Shown: in pieces, positions 1 to 8,772 of the stretch
Layout: every line of letters begins with the position of its first letter
How positions within the stretch are numbered: position 1 is the stretch's first letter
NCBI GenBank assembly: GCA_050246015.1
Contig: JBFWWU010000016.1
Coordinates: 1-64,000 of the forward strand
DNA length: 64,000 nucleotides
Direction of reading: 5' to 3'
Origin: JTS-AC122 sp050246015
GTDB taxonomy: Bacteria; Planctomycetota; Phycisphaerae; Phycisphaerales; UBA1924
Program-made: the position numbers and the translations under genes
Notes under the pieces: generated by a model
What the model saw: only the letters and a program-made list of their open reading frames with translations
What the model was told of the DNA's origin: nothing
The model's database searches: none

Positions 1-158
1 ATGGCGTGCTGGACGGCGTCGTCGGCGTCGGCGCCGTTGCGCAGGATGGTCATCGCGCAGAGTCGCAGGCGCGGGGCGAAGAGATCCCATAGGGCTTCGG
101 CGGCGGCGTGATCACCGCGGTGGGTATCCAGCAGAAGTTGCCGTGCTGACGTGCTCAT
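1..158 (-). CDS. RNA polymerase sigma factor, ECF-like (partial, C-terminus outside window)
   Basis: Reads right to left from an ATG at 158 and runs off the left edge, so only about 52 residues are visible. The start (MSTSARQLLLDTHRGD) followed by a segment like AEALWDLFAPRLRLCAM and then NGADADDAVQHA matches the beginning of sigma-70 region 2 in ECF sigma factors, where a helix with Leu/Phe/Ala residues binds RNA polymerase and an acidic DA-D-A-Q stretch follows. Such factors redirect RNA polymerase to a specific regulon. No anti-sigma gene is visible, because the downstream side lies outside the window. The family call rests on the N-terminus only. Confidence 0.7.
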   Translation of the reverse strand, partial: MSTSARQLLLDTHRGDHAAAEALWDLFAPRLRLCAMTILRNGADADDAVQHA

Positions 159-425
159 GGCTTGGGATGTGATGCCGGAGGTGCGGAGTCGGCTCGCCGG
201 CAAGGCTGTGCGTGCGGTGAGTGCGGGCTCAACAGTTGTACCGAACTTGACGGGCCGATGTGCCGGGGGGGGGCGTGCGGGCGGGCAGGATTTCTTTGAA
301 GGGTGTGTCGTCGAAGGGGTCCGCCATTGACACATGCCCTTCCTTGCGGTTGGGCATGGGTTCGAGGGTGCTGCTGCTGGCGTGACCACCCAACAGAGAG
401 CGATCAAGGTGGCCCGGCGGCGGGG

Positions 426-1481
426 TTACTTGGTGACAAGTTGAAGGAGTTCGTGAACGGTCTGGCGCGACTTGGTGGCCTTGTCCGACAACTTGGTCAT
501 GGAGGGGAGCAGAAGTTGGCCCATTGAGCCGTAGTCGCCGGCGGTGGATTTCTTGCCAAGGGCGGTGAGCAGTTCGTCGCGGTTGGGCTTGTCCCAGGCG
601 TCGAGCACTTCGCGGAAATACTGGTCGATCCTGGGGAGTTCAGCGAGCGCTTGTTCCTTGGACATCATCTTGACGCGGGCGGAGACGGCGGGATCTGCGT
701 CGGCGAAGGAGACCATTTCCTGGAGCACGGCGACGCCGTCGGTCTCGAGGCGGCGCTTGATGTAGGAGGTTGCCATGGCGCGTTCGGAGATGATCGAGTC
801 CCTGACGCCGAAGGGGTCGTCGTGGTCAAGAGGCCGAGCGATGTCGGCGATGAGGCGTTTGACGGAAGGGGTGAGATTTCCGGCCTTGTTCATGGCGGTG
901 AGTTCGTCGAGCGCATCCTTGACGAGGACGTTCCCGACGAGGGAGGAGATGGCGACGTGGTCGCTGGTGGTGTGCCTGGCGATCCTGATGATGGCGGCGA
1001 TGCGCTGGCCGGCCTCGTCGGAGTTTCCTGCGAGCCAGGCGCGGCGAGCGTCGCACCCCAGGAGGCGAGCGGACTGGCGCATGAGGCTGACGTGCGGGAG
1101 GAGGGCCATGTAGCCGTCTTCGTACGCGATGCCGAAATCGCAGGGCTCGATCTTGGAGGCGCGGATGACGCCGCCGATGAAGCCCTGGTAGTTCGCGAGG
1201 TCCTTGATAAGGTCGTCGCTGGGCTTCCAATCAGGGTCGGAGGCCTTGTAGCCGTGCTTGTCGGTGATGGAGTTGAGGAAGTCGTTGTTTCGCTCATACC
1301 AGGTTCGCCAGTAGTAGAGAGCGGCGTTGGGGGTGAGCGATGTTGTGGCGGCGGGCTGCGGCTGTGGAATCGTGACGCGGGCGCTGGCGAGGGGAGTGGC
1401 CATCGGGAGCGCGGCGAGGAGGAGGGCAGCAGCGGCGGCGCGAAGAAGGGGGCGACGGGGAGTCGGTTGAGAGGCGAGCAT
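426..1481 (-). CDS. Putative secreted protein of unknown function
   Basis: About 351 residues. I start it at the ATG at 1481 rather than at the longer frame because an AGGA-type ribosome site (AAAGGACT) lies just upstream. The N-terminus is then a textbook signal peptide: two arginines, a run of Ala/Leu and a cleavage-like ASA. The mature part is largely helical, with YYWRTWYERNND near its start and several Asp/Glu/Lys-rich helices. I recognise no catalytic motif or named domain. It lies downstream of the phosphatase gene on the same strand, about 160 bp away, so cotranscription is possible. A periplasmic or membrane-associated location is inferred from the signal peptide alone. Confidence 0.65.
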   Translation of the reverse strand: MLASQPTPRRPLLRAAAAALLLAALPMATPLASARVTIPQPQPAATTSLTPNAALYYWRTWYERNNDFLNSITDKHGYKASDPDWKPSDDLIKDLANYQGFIGGVIRASKIEPCDFGIAYEDGYMALLPHVSLMRQSARLLGCDARRAWLAGNSDEAGQRIAAIIRIARHTTSDHVAISSLVGNVLVKDALDELTAMNKAGNLTPSVKRLIADIARPLDHDDPFGVRDSIISERAMATSYIKRRLETDGVAVLQEMVSFADADPAVSARVKMMSKEQALAELPRIDQYFREVLDAWDKPNRDELLTALGKKSTAGDYGSMGQLLLPSMTKLSDKATKSRQTVHELLQLVTK

Positions 1482-1639
1482 GTGAGGAGTCCTTTCTGGG
1501 ACGAGCGGCGGGCAAGCCGGGGGTGTGTGCACGGTGAGCGAAGTGTCGGGTGCGATCTGATCGAGCGACATGGAATAGACACCGCGCCCGCGGGGTCGTG
1601 TGCGGTCGAGTGCAGATTTTTTTGGCTGAGCGGCGGATG

Positions 1640-2887
1640 CTACAAACCCACGCCGAACGCGAGGATGGTGACGTCGTCGGCCTGGTGCATGGAGCCGGCC
1701 TGGGAATCGAGGTCGGCGGCGAGGAGATCGATGAACGCCTGGGCTTCGATGGGGCCCGCGAGGCGAGCGATGCGGGCCAGGGCGTCAATGTGGCGAGTCG
1801 GGACGTCGGTGTGATCGGGGTTGCTGAGGTTGCGAGGGGAGTAGGCCTCTTCCAGGCCGTCGGAGTGGACGACGAGGCGCTGCGAGGCGTCGAGGGTGAT
1901 GGTCGTCTCCTGGAAGACGGCATCGTCGAAGACGCCCAGGAGGGGGCCGTCGAGTTCGATGGGCGTGGCACCGGAGTGGTTGAGCACGAGAGGGGAGGGG
2001 TGGCCCGCGCTGGCGATGCGCACGGTGCTGGTGGGGACATGGATCTGCCCGCAGACGGCGGTGGCGAAGCGGGTGGAGCCGACGCGGCTGGCGCACATGC
2101 TCTTGTTGAGTTTCGCGAGCGACTCGGCGGGAGGGATGACGCGGTAGCGAGAACCGACGATTTCCTTCTGGGGGAGGCTGCCGGAGATGAAGAGGGTCAT
2201 GAGGGCGGCGGGAACGCCGTGGCCCATGGCGTGGGCGAGGAAGAAGCCGATGTGATCTTCGTCGAGCCGGTCGATGTCGTAGATATCGCCGCTAACGAAC
2301 CCGGCGGGCCGGAAGAGGGAGCCGATGCTGGTACCGGGCACCTGTGGCATGGCCTTTGGAAGGAGTTCGCGCTGGACCTGAGCGGCGAGGAGGAGTTCGT
2401 CGTGGAGGCGGTCGAGTTCGGCGGCGGCTTCGGACTGGATGGACCGAGCGGCGCGGAGGCGCTGCTGCATGCCGCGGACGGTTTCCTGACGAAGGGCCAT
2501 GGCGTAGAGCATGGCGGGCACGGCGGCGGCCTCGTCGCCGCCGCGGGCGAAGATGCAGTCGGAGGAGAGCGAATCGCGTGCGTCGATGAAGGGTTCGCGC
2601 GAGGGGCCCTTGGCGGGCTCGATGATGACGCTGGGGGTGCCGACTTCCTGGAGCCGATCGATCAGTTGATACAGGCTCGCTTCGGGCGTGCTCTCTGAGA
2701 GGACGACGAGCGCGGCGTCCCACGCGGAGGCGGGGTCGAGCCCGTGCAGCAACTGGGCGGCGGTACGGTATTCGATGGTGGGAGAGGGTTCGCGTCGAAC
2801 ATCCCAGAACCTGGAGGCGCGGCTGAGGACGTCCCGAGTAACGTCGGGAGCCTGCCCATCGCCGATAACCAGAAGCGTCGCCGGCAT
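1640..2887 (-). CDS. SpoIIE/RsbU-type PP2C serine phosphatase with receiver-like N-terminus
   Basis: About 415 residues from an ATG at 2887 (MPATLLVIGDGQ). The first 130 residues resemble a response-regulator-like fold. A short coiled-coil linker (EAAAELDRLHDELLLAAQV) leads into a PP2C domain with the RsbU hallmarks QRELLP, GFVSGDIYDI, GHGVPAALMT, ASAGHPSPL and HSDGLEEAY. RsbU-type enzymes dephosphorylate anti-anti-sigma proteins in partner-switching cascades. One metal-ligand position looks altered: the usual DVSGHG reads HAMGHG, so the Asp is replaced by His. No anti-sigma or STAS gene is adjacent. It is divergent from dxr with about 100 bp between the starts. Confidence 0.8.
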   Translation of the reverse strand: MPATLLVIGDGQAPDVTRDVLSRASRFWDVRREPSPTIEYRTAAQLLHGLDPASAWDAALVVLSESTPEASLYQLIDRLQEVGTPSVIIEPAKGPSREPFIDARDSLSSDCIFARGGDEAAAVPAMLYAMALRQETVRGMQQRLRAARSIQSEAAAELDRLHDELLLAAQVQRELLPKAMPQVPGTSIGSLFRPAGFVSGDIYDIDRLDEDHIGFFLAHAMGHGVPAALMTLFISGSLPQKEIVGSRYRVIPPAESLAKLNKSMCASRVGSTRFATAVCGQIHVPTSTVRIASAGHPSPLVLNHSGATPIELDGPLLGVFDDAVFQETTITLDASQRLVVHSDGLEEAYSPRNLSNPDHTDVPTRHIDALARIARLAGPIEAQAFIDLLAADLDSQAGSMHQADDVTILAFGVGL

Positions 2888-2989
2888 CGATCTGATCCAT
2901 CGACCAATTCGAGCGAACCGTTTCGAGCAGGGGAGTAGTTGGCGTCGATGAATCTCGCCGGCGGTCGGCGGGGGGCGTATAACCATGTC

Positions 2990-4318
2990 ATGCCGCCACA
3001 CGAGGAGCCGCACGTGTCCCAGACGTCCGCGCGGGGGCGCCGCGCCGCCGACGGTTCAGCCGAGCGGCGAGTGATCATTCTCGGCTCCACGGGCTCGATC
3101 GGGACGCAGACGCTGGAAGTCATCGCGCACCTGAACGACCTGCACGAGCGGGGGAGGTATCCGCATCGGTTCCGAGTCGTGGGCCTGGCGACGGGTAAGA
3201 ACGCTGCTGGGCTCGCCGAGCAGTCGCGCCACTTCGGGGTGACGAACCTGGCGCTGGCGACGACGGAGGAGACGGGGGCGCTTCCGGCCACGAGTGCGTC
3301 GGGTGAACCCCTCGCGGTCCATCGGGGTGGGAACGCGGCGCTGCGGCTGGTGGAAGAAGTGGAGGCGGACATTGTTCTGGCGGCGATGGTCGGGGCGGCG
3401 GGGTTGCCGGCGACGCTGGCGGCGCTCGAGCGAGGGTGCGACGTGGCGCTGGCGAACAAGGAGACGCTGGTGGCGGCGGGTGAACTCGTGGTGCCCGAAG
3501 CGCGGCGCCGCGGGGCGGCGCTGCTTCCGGTGGATAGCGAGCACGCCGGGGTCTGGCAATGTCTTTCAGATGACGCGGCGGTGAAGATCGAGTCGGGTGT
3601 GGGGTCGCGGGCGTGCCCGCCGCTGCACTGCGCCGCGGGGGTTGTGCGAGTGACGCTCACGGCGTCGGGGGGCCCGTTTCGGACGCGGACGCGGGCCGAG
3701 GTGTACAACGCGACGCCGGCGGATGCGCTCAATCACCCGACGTGGAGGATGGGCCCGAAGGTGACGGTGGATTCGGCGTCGCTGACGAACAAGGCGCTGG
3801 AGATCATCGAGGCGCACTGGCTGTTCGGGCTCGCGGGCGAGAAGATCGACGCGCTGGTTCATCCGCAATCGATCGTGCACGCGCTGGTTGAGTTCGCGGA
3901 TGGCTCGGTGACGGCGCAACTGGCGTCGCCGGACATGCGGCTGCCGATTCAAGCCGCGCTCACGCACCCGCTTCGACCGGACGGGGTCTCGCGGAAGTTG
4001 GACCTTGGGACGTTGTCGAAACTGGAGTTTTCGCGGCCGGATCTTGAGCGTTTTCCGTCGCTGGGGCTGGCGTATGAGGTGATCCGTCGCGGCGGGACGA
4101 GTGGGGCGGTGTTCAACGCGGCGAACGAGGCGGCGGTGGAACTGTTCCTGGCGGGGGAGATCCCGTTCGGGCGGGTTCCTGAGTTATCGTCGGCGGCGAT
4201 GCACGAGGTGGGGGTGTCGCGTATCCGCTCGCTGGACGACGTGCTTGAGGCGGATGCGGAGGCGCGGCGCTGCGTCGCGTCGCTGGCGGGGACGAGCCGG
4301 GCCGGGGCGGTCTCCTGA
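2990..4318 (+). CDS. dxr: 1-deoxy-D-xylulose 5-phosphate reductoisomerase
   Basis: Second enzyme of the non-mevalonate (MEP) isoprenoid pathway: it rearranges and reduces DXP to 2-C-methyl-D-erythritol 4-phosphate using NADPH and a divalent metal. Visible motifs in order are the NADPH-binding GSTGSIG, LANKETLVAAGE, the metal and substrate segment LPVDSEHAGVWQCL, the flexible-loop region SGGPFR, HPTWRMGPKVTVDSASL and VHPQSIVHALVEF. About 442 residues, somewhat longer than typical (~400), mainly through an N-terminal tail and an insertion after the DSEH motif that holds two cysteines (SRACPPLHCAAG). The ATG at 2990 is a choice among several in-frame starts. It is followed within 50 bp by a membrane-protein gene on the same strand. 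Confidence 0.95.
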   Translation: MPPHEEPHVSQTSARGRRAADGSAERRVIILGSTGSIGTQTLEVIAHLNDLHERGRYPHRFRVVGLATGKNAAGLAEQSRHFGVTNLALATTEETGALPATSASGEPLAVHRGGNAALRLVEEVEADIVLAAMVGAAGLPATLAALERGCDVALANKETLVAAGELVVPEARRRGAALLPVDSEHAGVWQCLSDDAAVKIESGVGSRACPPLHCAAGVVRVTLTASGGPFRTRTRAEVYNATPADALNHPTWRMGPKVTVDSASLTNKALEIIEAHWLFGLAGEKIDALVHPQSIVHALVEFADGSVTAQLASPDMRLPIQAALTHPLRPDGVSRKLDLGTLSKLEFSRPDLERFPSLGLAYEVIRRGGTSGAVFNAANEAAVELFLAGEIPFGRVPELSSAAMHEVGVSRIRSLDDVLEADAEARRCVASLAGTSRAGAVS

Positions 4319-4365
4319 TCGGCCGAGGGGCTGCATCGGGGCGATCAGGGCCGATACCCTGCGCC

Positions 4366-5244
4366 ATGTCCCCACTCATCTGGCTGCTGGCGGCGAACGC
4401 GGTCGGTCTGCTCGTGCTGGCGGGGTTGCTGCATCTGATGCCTCGGCTTGGCGCGCTTGGGCGCTCGCTGGGCCGGCAATGTGCGCAGGCGCCGCTGTTG
4501 GACGTGGTGGTGTTTGTGCTCACGATGGGACCGGTGGTGTCGGCGGTGGCGCTGTGGTGGAGCGTGCCGGGCGAGGGGGCGTTTGCGCGGAGTGCGCTTG
4601 CCGGGGGCTCGCTCTGGGTGAATCTCGGGGCGGCGCTGGTGGCGCAGGGGGTCGCGATACTGGTCTGGTGCGAGGTTCACCTGCTGGCGCATCCGGGAGT
4701 GCGTCGCGGGGCGCGGATCGTGAAGTCGCTGAACCGGGCGGTGGGGCCGGTGCGGAACAACCTGGCGGTGTGGTGGACGGCGGCCGCGGTGCCGACATTT
4801 ACGATCATCCGCATCACGCAGTACGTGGTGTATCCGCCGTTGACGTGGATCGTGGGTCTGCCGAGGTACAACAACGCGCACTGGGTGAATGTGAGCCGGC
4901 AGAAGTTCAGCGGGCTGGTGGGGTACGACCTGATCTGGTGTCTGTACTGCGACTGGATGACGGGGATCTGGTCGCTGGGCTCAGAGATGCTGCGGAACAT
5001 CGAGAGTTTCTGGTGCCCGATCCGGTACTCGTCGCCGGAGAAGTGCGAGAACTGCGTGCGGGAGTTTCCTGATATCGACGCGGGGTGGGCGAAGGAGACG
5101 ACGGACATCGGGGAAGCGGCGCGGATCATCGAGTCGAAGTACCCGGGGCCCGGGGGTGTGAACGCGTGGTTCGGGCACCCGGTGCGTCTGACGCGGGACG
5201 GCGTGGGAGTCGAGCCGTCGGAGCCCTCGGAATCGCGTACGTGA
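4366..5244 (+). CDS. Conserved membrane protein of unknown function
   Basis: 292 residues. Four hydrophobic segments lie in the first 180 residues (starting LIWLLAANAVGLLVLAG and later VVVFVLTMGPVVSAVALWW). The C-terminal part has cysteine pairs WCLYC and KCENC separated by an aromatic-rich stretch, which could bind a metal or a cofactor. I know no function for it. It starts 47 bp after dxr on the same strand and may be cotranscribed. The tail after about residue 270 is Ser/Glu/Pro-rich and probably disordered. Confidence 0.7.
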   Translation: MSPLIWLLAANAVGLLVLAGLLHLMPRLGALGRSLGRQCAQAPLLDVVVFVLTMGPVVSAVALWWSVPGEGAFARSALAGGSLWVNLGAALVAQGVAILVWCEVHLLAHPGVRRGARIVKSLNRAVGPVRNNLAVWWTAAAVPTFTIIRITQYVVYPPLTWIVGLPRYNNAHWVNVSRQKFSGLVGYDLIWCLYCDWMTGIWSLGSEMLRNIESFWCPIRYSSPEKCENCVREFPDIDAGWAKETTDIGEAARIIESKYPGPGGVNAWFGHPVRLTRDGVGVEPSEPSESRT

Positions 5245-5290
5245 GGCGCGTGCGGCCTCGGGTGCTGCGTGTGGGCAGCGGGGAGGAGCG

Positions 5291-8191
5291 TCAGGGGAGC
5301 GGCGCGGCGGGCGCCGTGGGTGAGGGCTTGCGTCGGAGGACGACTTTCACCATGGACGCGGCGCCGTTGCCGTAGTACTTCGCAAAGACCCGCTTGACAT
5401 CAGCGGCGGTGATGGATTCGTACCCGGCTTTTTCGGCGGCGGTGTCGTCGAGGTTCTTTCCTCGCTGTCGAACGAGGGAGAGTTCTCCGGTCCAGTAGCC
5501 GGGGTCTTTCTGCACCTCGTCGATTGACTTGATCGCCTGCGAGCGCACGCCTTCGAGTTCTTCCGGGGTCGGCCCGACTTCGGCGAAACTCTTGAAGGTG
5601 TCGTCGATCCGCTTGGCGAGGAGGTCCACCTTGTCGGGCTCGACGGCGGCCATGGCGCGGAAGAGTCCGAAACCGGTGAACTCCTGCCCGGCGTCGAAGC
5701 GCACCTGGATTCCCGGGACGAGTTTGTCGGTGTCTCGAAGGGATCGGGTCAGGCGTGCTTCGAGAATGGCCCTGGCGATGAAGAGCGCTCGGCGATCGGC
5801 GGAGTTGGACTCGTCGGCGCCGTAGAAGCCGAGCATGAGGTAGGAACGGTCCATCGGCATGTCGGCGGGGGGTGAGACCTCGCGCTCGATGACCCGGGGG
5901 CCCGCGGGGCGCTGCAGGGCGCGCTGTGCCTGGAACCGATCGGGGGAAGGCTGATCGCGCTTGGGAAGAGAGCCGAGATAGACGGTGGCGAGGCGCTGCG
6001 CTTCTTCCTTGGAGATGTCGCCGACGATGGCCACCTCGATGGGCGCGGTGGAGGCGAGTTGCTTGAGCCATCGGGTGCCGTCGTCGATGGTCAGGGCGCT
6101 CACTTCCTTTTCGGACAGTGATTCGAGGAGGAACTCGGAGTCGGGGAAGATCGCGTCATGGACGGCGTCGTTGAATGCGGCCTGGATATTCTGGTTTTTC
6201 TGCTGTGCGTCGTCGATGGCGGTGCGGCGCCACTGATCAAAGCCGGGGGGCTCGATGAACGGGTCGGTCAACACGAGATGAGCGACCTGCAAGCCCGATT
6301 CGATATCGCTGGATTTACCGCTGATGCCGAGCACGAGGGCGTCGACGCCGGAACTGGCGCGGATCGTGACCTCTTTCCCTTGCATGAGGTCCTGGATCGC
6401 GAGGGTGGTGAGCCTGGACGTGGCGGGCCGATTCAGGGCGAGTGAAGCGAGTTCGGTGATGCCGTGGTTCTGGCGGGTTTCCTGGATGAGTCCGCCGGAG
6501 AGGCTGATCGTGACGTTGACCACGTTGGGCTTGGTCGCGAGGTTCTTGAAGTTGATGATGATGCCGTTCTCGAGCGTCCAGGATTCCGAGCCGGTTTTTT
6601 CGTGAGTTGATTGGGCGGCGATCTTCCCCGGCGTGGGGAGCGAGGTCATGAGAGCGGTGGGCTTGGCGGCATCGGCGTCGGCGGTCGGCTTGACGCTGAA
6701 GGCAGCCTTCGCAGCGGCGAGGAGTTCGGACTCGGTGGGCGTCCCGGGCCCGCCGGCCGTCGCGAGGACGAACGCGGCGTGCTCGGGGTCGAAGACCGCG
6801 CGGAATGACTCTTCGAGTTCGGCCTTGGTGATTCCGGGCAGGAGTTTGTTGAGTATCGAGACCGTCTGCTCGGCGGACATGTAGACGTCCCCGTTGTTCA
6901 CGGTCTGCGCGATCCCGCCCATCACGGTTCCGAGGACCTTTGAACTTTCGGCGCGGAGTCCCTGCTCGGCGGCGGCGGCGTACTGCTTTTTGACGGAATC
7001 GACATCGGCTTCGGAGAAGCCGTGCAGGCGGACGCGCTGCACCTCGGTCGCGAGGGATTCGAGCGTGCGCTTCCAGTTTGCGATCTCGGTCGATGCGTTG
7101 ATGGCGGCGAGCGTGCGCACGTTGGCGATGTCCACGGCGAGGGCGGAACCGGAGACGAAACTGACCTTGCCGCCGGCGATCTTCTCGCCCAGCCGGCGGT
7201 TGAAGACGCCGATCGCGACGGACTGCACCAGCTTGTCACGGAGCTGCGATTCGGTCCGAGTAGGGGGGTACGGCGGGATGAGGCGGAACAGGTAGAACTG
7301 TGTGGCCTTCATCTCGGGGTCGGTGGCGATGAAGGCGAACGGCTCGGCGTAGGGTTTGAGATTCAGGTCCGCCGGGGCCGGGCGGGGCGACTTCGGCAGC
7401 GACTCGAAGTGGAGTTTGATCATCGCCTCGATGGGCGCCGGATCGGCGTCGGCGGCGACGATCAGCGTCATGTTCGAGGGCACGTACCACGTGCGGTAGT
7501 ACGCCAGACAGGCGTCGCGCGTGAGCGACTTGAAGACGGACTCGGGAGCGTCGGGGATGCGATCACCGAACTTGGATCCGGGCGCGAACTTCTGCCAGAT
7601 CTGATTCTGGATCCTGGTCTCGGATGTGCTGAGCTGCTTGATCTGGTCGATCAGGGTGCCGCGCTCCCGCTCGAAATCGGCGTCCGCGAGCACAAGGTCG
7701 GTGGGGATGTCGGCGAGAAAGGTGAGCGCCTTATCGATCATGGGGGCGCTGGCCTGACGGATCGCGAGTTTGAATACGGTTTCCTCGAAGGTGCTGTGGG
7801 AGACCGCGTCGATATTGGGCTGGCTGCCGATGGTCTGGAGCATCTGCGCGACGGCCGGCTGACCGGCGAAGTTCTTGGACCCGGCGAAGGCGAGGCGCTG
7901 GATCATTCGGGCCGAGCCGCGCTGCGTCGGCTCCTCGTTGAGCGAGCCGGTATTGACGTGGAGCCAGACCAGCCCGCGTTCGGGTGGGTTTCCGTGGCGA
8001 ACGATGACGTAGCGCAACCCGTTGCTCAGTTCGCCGGTCACATGGCGAGGGTCCTGCGGGAGGGGCACGTCGTCGCGTGCGCCCGGCTGAATGGACGCGG
8101 GGGCCGGTCCTGATGCCCGCGCTGAGGCGGGCATCATGAAAGAGGTGACAGCGACGGCGCTGACACACGCCGCGTTGAGGAACGTTCGCAT
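5291..8191 (-). CDS. M16 (pitrilysin-like) peptidase homologue lacking the zinc motif
   Basis: About 966 residues from the ATG at 8191, which gives a clean signal peptide (MRTFLNAACVSAVAV...ARASG). Two M16 halves are recognisable, each with an N-domain and a C-domain: the first begins at LSNGLRYVIVRHGNPP, the second at LENGIIINFKN. Active members carry HxxEH after the GS-x2-E segment. Here NTGSLNEEPTQRGSA is followed by R95-M-I-Q98-R99, so all three HxxEH ligands are replaced. It is probably a non-catalytic partner or has another role in the cell envelope. It is transcribed away from the tRNA and element boundary, so it belongs to the host chromosome. Confidence 0.85.
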   Translation of the reverse strand: MRTFLNAACVSAVAVTSFMMPASARASGPAPASIQPGARDDVPLPQDPRHVTGELSNGLRYVIVRHGNPPERGLVWLHVNTGSLNEEPTQRGSARMIQRLAFAGSKNFAGQPAVAQMLQTIGSQPNIDAVSHSTFEETVFKLAIRQASAPMIDKALTFLADIPTDLVLADADFERERGTLIDQIKQLSTSETRIQNQIWQKFAPGSKFGDRIPDAPESVFKSLTRDACLAYYRTWYVPSNMTLIVAADADPAPIEAMIKLHFESLPKSPRPAPADLNLKPYAEPFAFIATDPEMKATQFYLFRLIPPYPPTRTESQLRDKLVQSVAIGVFNRRLGEKIAGGKVSFVSGSALAVDIANVRTLAAINASTEIANWKRTLESLATEVQRVRLHGFSEADVDSVKKQYAAAAEQGLRAESSKVLGTVMGGIAQTVNNGDVYMSAEQTVSILNKLLPGITKAELEESFRAVFDPEHAAFVLATAGGPGTPTESELLAAAKAAFSVKPTADADAAKPTALMTSLPTPGKIAAQSTHEKTGSESWTLENGIIINFKNLATKPNVVNVTISLSGGLIQETRQNHGITELASLALNRPATSRLTTLAIQDLMQGKEVTIRASSGVDALVLGISGKSSDIESGLQVAHLVLTDPFIEPPGFDQWRRTAIDDAQQKNQNIQAAFNDAVHDAIFPDSEFLLESLSEKEVSALTIDDGTRWLKQLASTAPIEVAIVGDISKEEAQRLATVYLGSLPKRDQPSPDRFQAQRALQRPAGPRVIEREVSPPADMPMDRSYLMLGFYGADESNSADRRALFIARAILEARLTRSLRDTDKLVPGIQVRFDAGQEFTGFGLFRAMAAVEPDKVDLLAKRIDDTFKSFAEVGPTPEELEGVRSQAIKSIDEVQKDPGYWTGELSLVRQRGKNLDDTAAEKAGYESITAADVKRVFAKYYGNGAASMVKVVLRRKPSPTAPAAPLP

Positions 8192-8406
8192 GAAGGGCTC
8201 CAGGGAGAGGATGCAGAAAGATAGCCGAGCGGAGGCGGGGCGGAAGGGGGGCGCGGCGTGGCGCGGCGAGACTGGAGAGGCTGGGGCGGAAGCCGGGCGC
8301 GGCGAACGTGGAGAGGCTGAAAAGACGTGTCGAGGCGCGCCGTGGCGGGTGACGCTGTTTGGCAGCGATAGAGGCCGGGGCGTGTCGAATGGGCGTGGTG
8401 AGCCAA

Positions 8407-8493
8407 TGGGCCCGGTGGGATTTGAACCCACACAGAGGGTTGAACCTCTCGCGGATTTTAAGTCCGCTGCGTCTGCCGTTCCGCCACGGGCCC
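8407..8493 (-). tRNA. tRNA-Leu (UAA), left copy
   Basis: 87 nt with the 5' end at 8493. The acceptor GGGCCCG pairs fully with CGGGCCC. The anticodon stem GCGGA/TCCGC encloses loop CTTAAAA (anticodon UAA). There is a class II variable arm (AGAGG/CCTCT) and T-arm GTGGG-TTCAAAT-CCCAC. CCA is not encoded. The half up to the anticodon loop lies in the 43-bp repeat and the 3' half is on the chromosomal side. The region upstream of its 5' end belongs to the element, so its promoter must come from the element. Confidence 0.95.
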
Positions 8494-8497
8494 GATG
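8455..8497. repeat. attL core: 43-bp direct repeat, left copy
   Basis: Identical over 43 bp to 48653-48695 in the same orientation; the bases just outside differ on both sides. It spans the 5' half of the tRNA-Leu gene from the anticodon loop to 4 bp beyond the tRNA 5' end. This is the expected product of tyrosine-recombinase integration into a tRNA gene. The crossover probably lies in the anticodon-loop end, which is inference. Confidence 0.9.
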
Positions 8498-8503
8498 TCG
8501 TTG

Positions 8504-8509
8504 ATTCTA
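8504..8509 (-). promoter_or_regulatory. Possible -10 box for the left tRNA-Leu copy
   Basis: On the minus strand the hexamer reads TAGAAT and ends 11 nt before the tRNA 5' end, a usual distance for a tRNA promoter. No convincing -35 was found. It lies inside the element, so the intact-looking left tRNA copy would be driven by element sequence. Confidence 0.35.
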
Positions 8510-8557
8510 CGGGAGATACGGCGATTCTGCAGGCCATCCGGGAGCGGGATTGGGGGC

Positions 8558-8579
8558 GTCTCGGCGGATTGCTTGGCGC
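8558..8579. repeat. 22-bp direct repeat near attL (candidate integrase arm site)
   Basis: Perfect 22-bp match, same orientation, to 48476-48497 (begins GTCTCGGCGGATTG, ends CTTGGCGC). The copies lie 60 bp inside the left core repeat and 155 bp inside the right one. They are read in different frames within the integrase tail segments, so the conservation is at DNA level. Paired arm-type integrase or excisionase binding sites would look like this. Confidence 0.5.
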
Positions 8580-8772
8580 CGCAGATGCCGATCTCGGCCA
8601 ACTGGTCGCATCCTGGGGTCACCTATCTCCGACCGTCCGACAAGCCCTCTGCACGTTGGCCGGTAGTGGATCGGTATACGCGCAGCGCACGGATACGGGA
8701 CGCTGATGGACTCAACTGGAGGCTGTCAGCGCGTTGTGTCAGGCACACGAAGTGCACTATCCTCTGCGGCTC

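Larger units (their letters stand above)
8498..8706 (+). other. Separated C-terminal coding segment of the integrase
   Basis: An open frame crosses the 43-bp repeat in the same phase as the integrase at the other end of the element, then continues to a TGA at 8704. After the repeat it reads, among others, ILQAIRERDWGRLGGLL and DLGQLVASWGHLSPTVRQ. That composition is protein-like and, from memory, resembles the tail of planctomycete tyrosine recombinases. In the excised circle this segment would follow the integrase directly and in frame, replacing the tail now supplied by the chromosome. In the integrated state it has no start of its own. It could instead be a remnant of a different integrase. 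Confidence 0.55.

Noticed and set aside
650..2700. Two very long plus-strand frames antisense to the secreted-protein and phosphatase genes
   Set aside because: Mirror images of real genes in GC-rich DNA (Gly/Asp/Glu/Val-rich), no motifs. The minus-strand genes have signal peptide or catalytic motifs.
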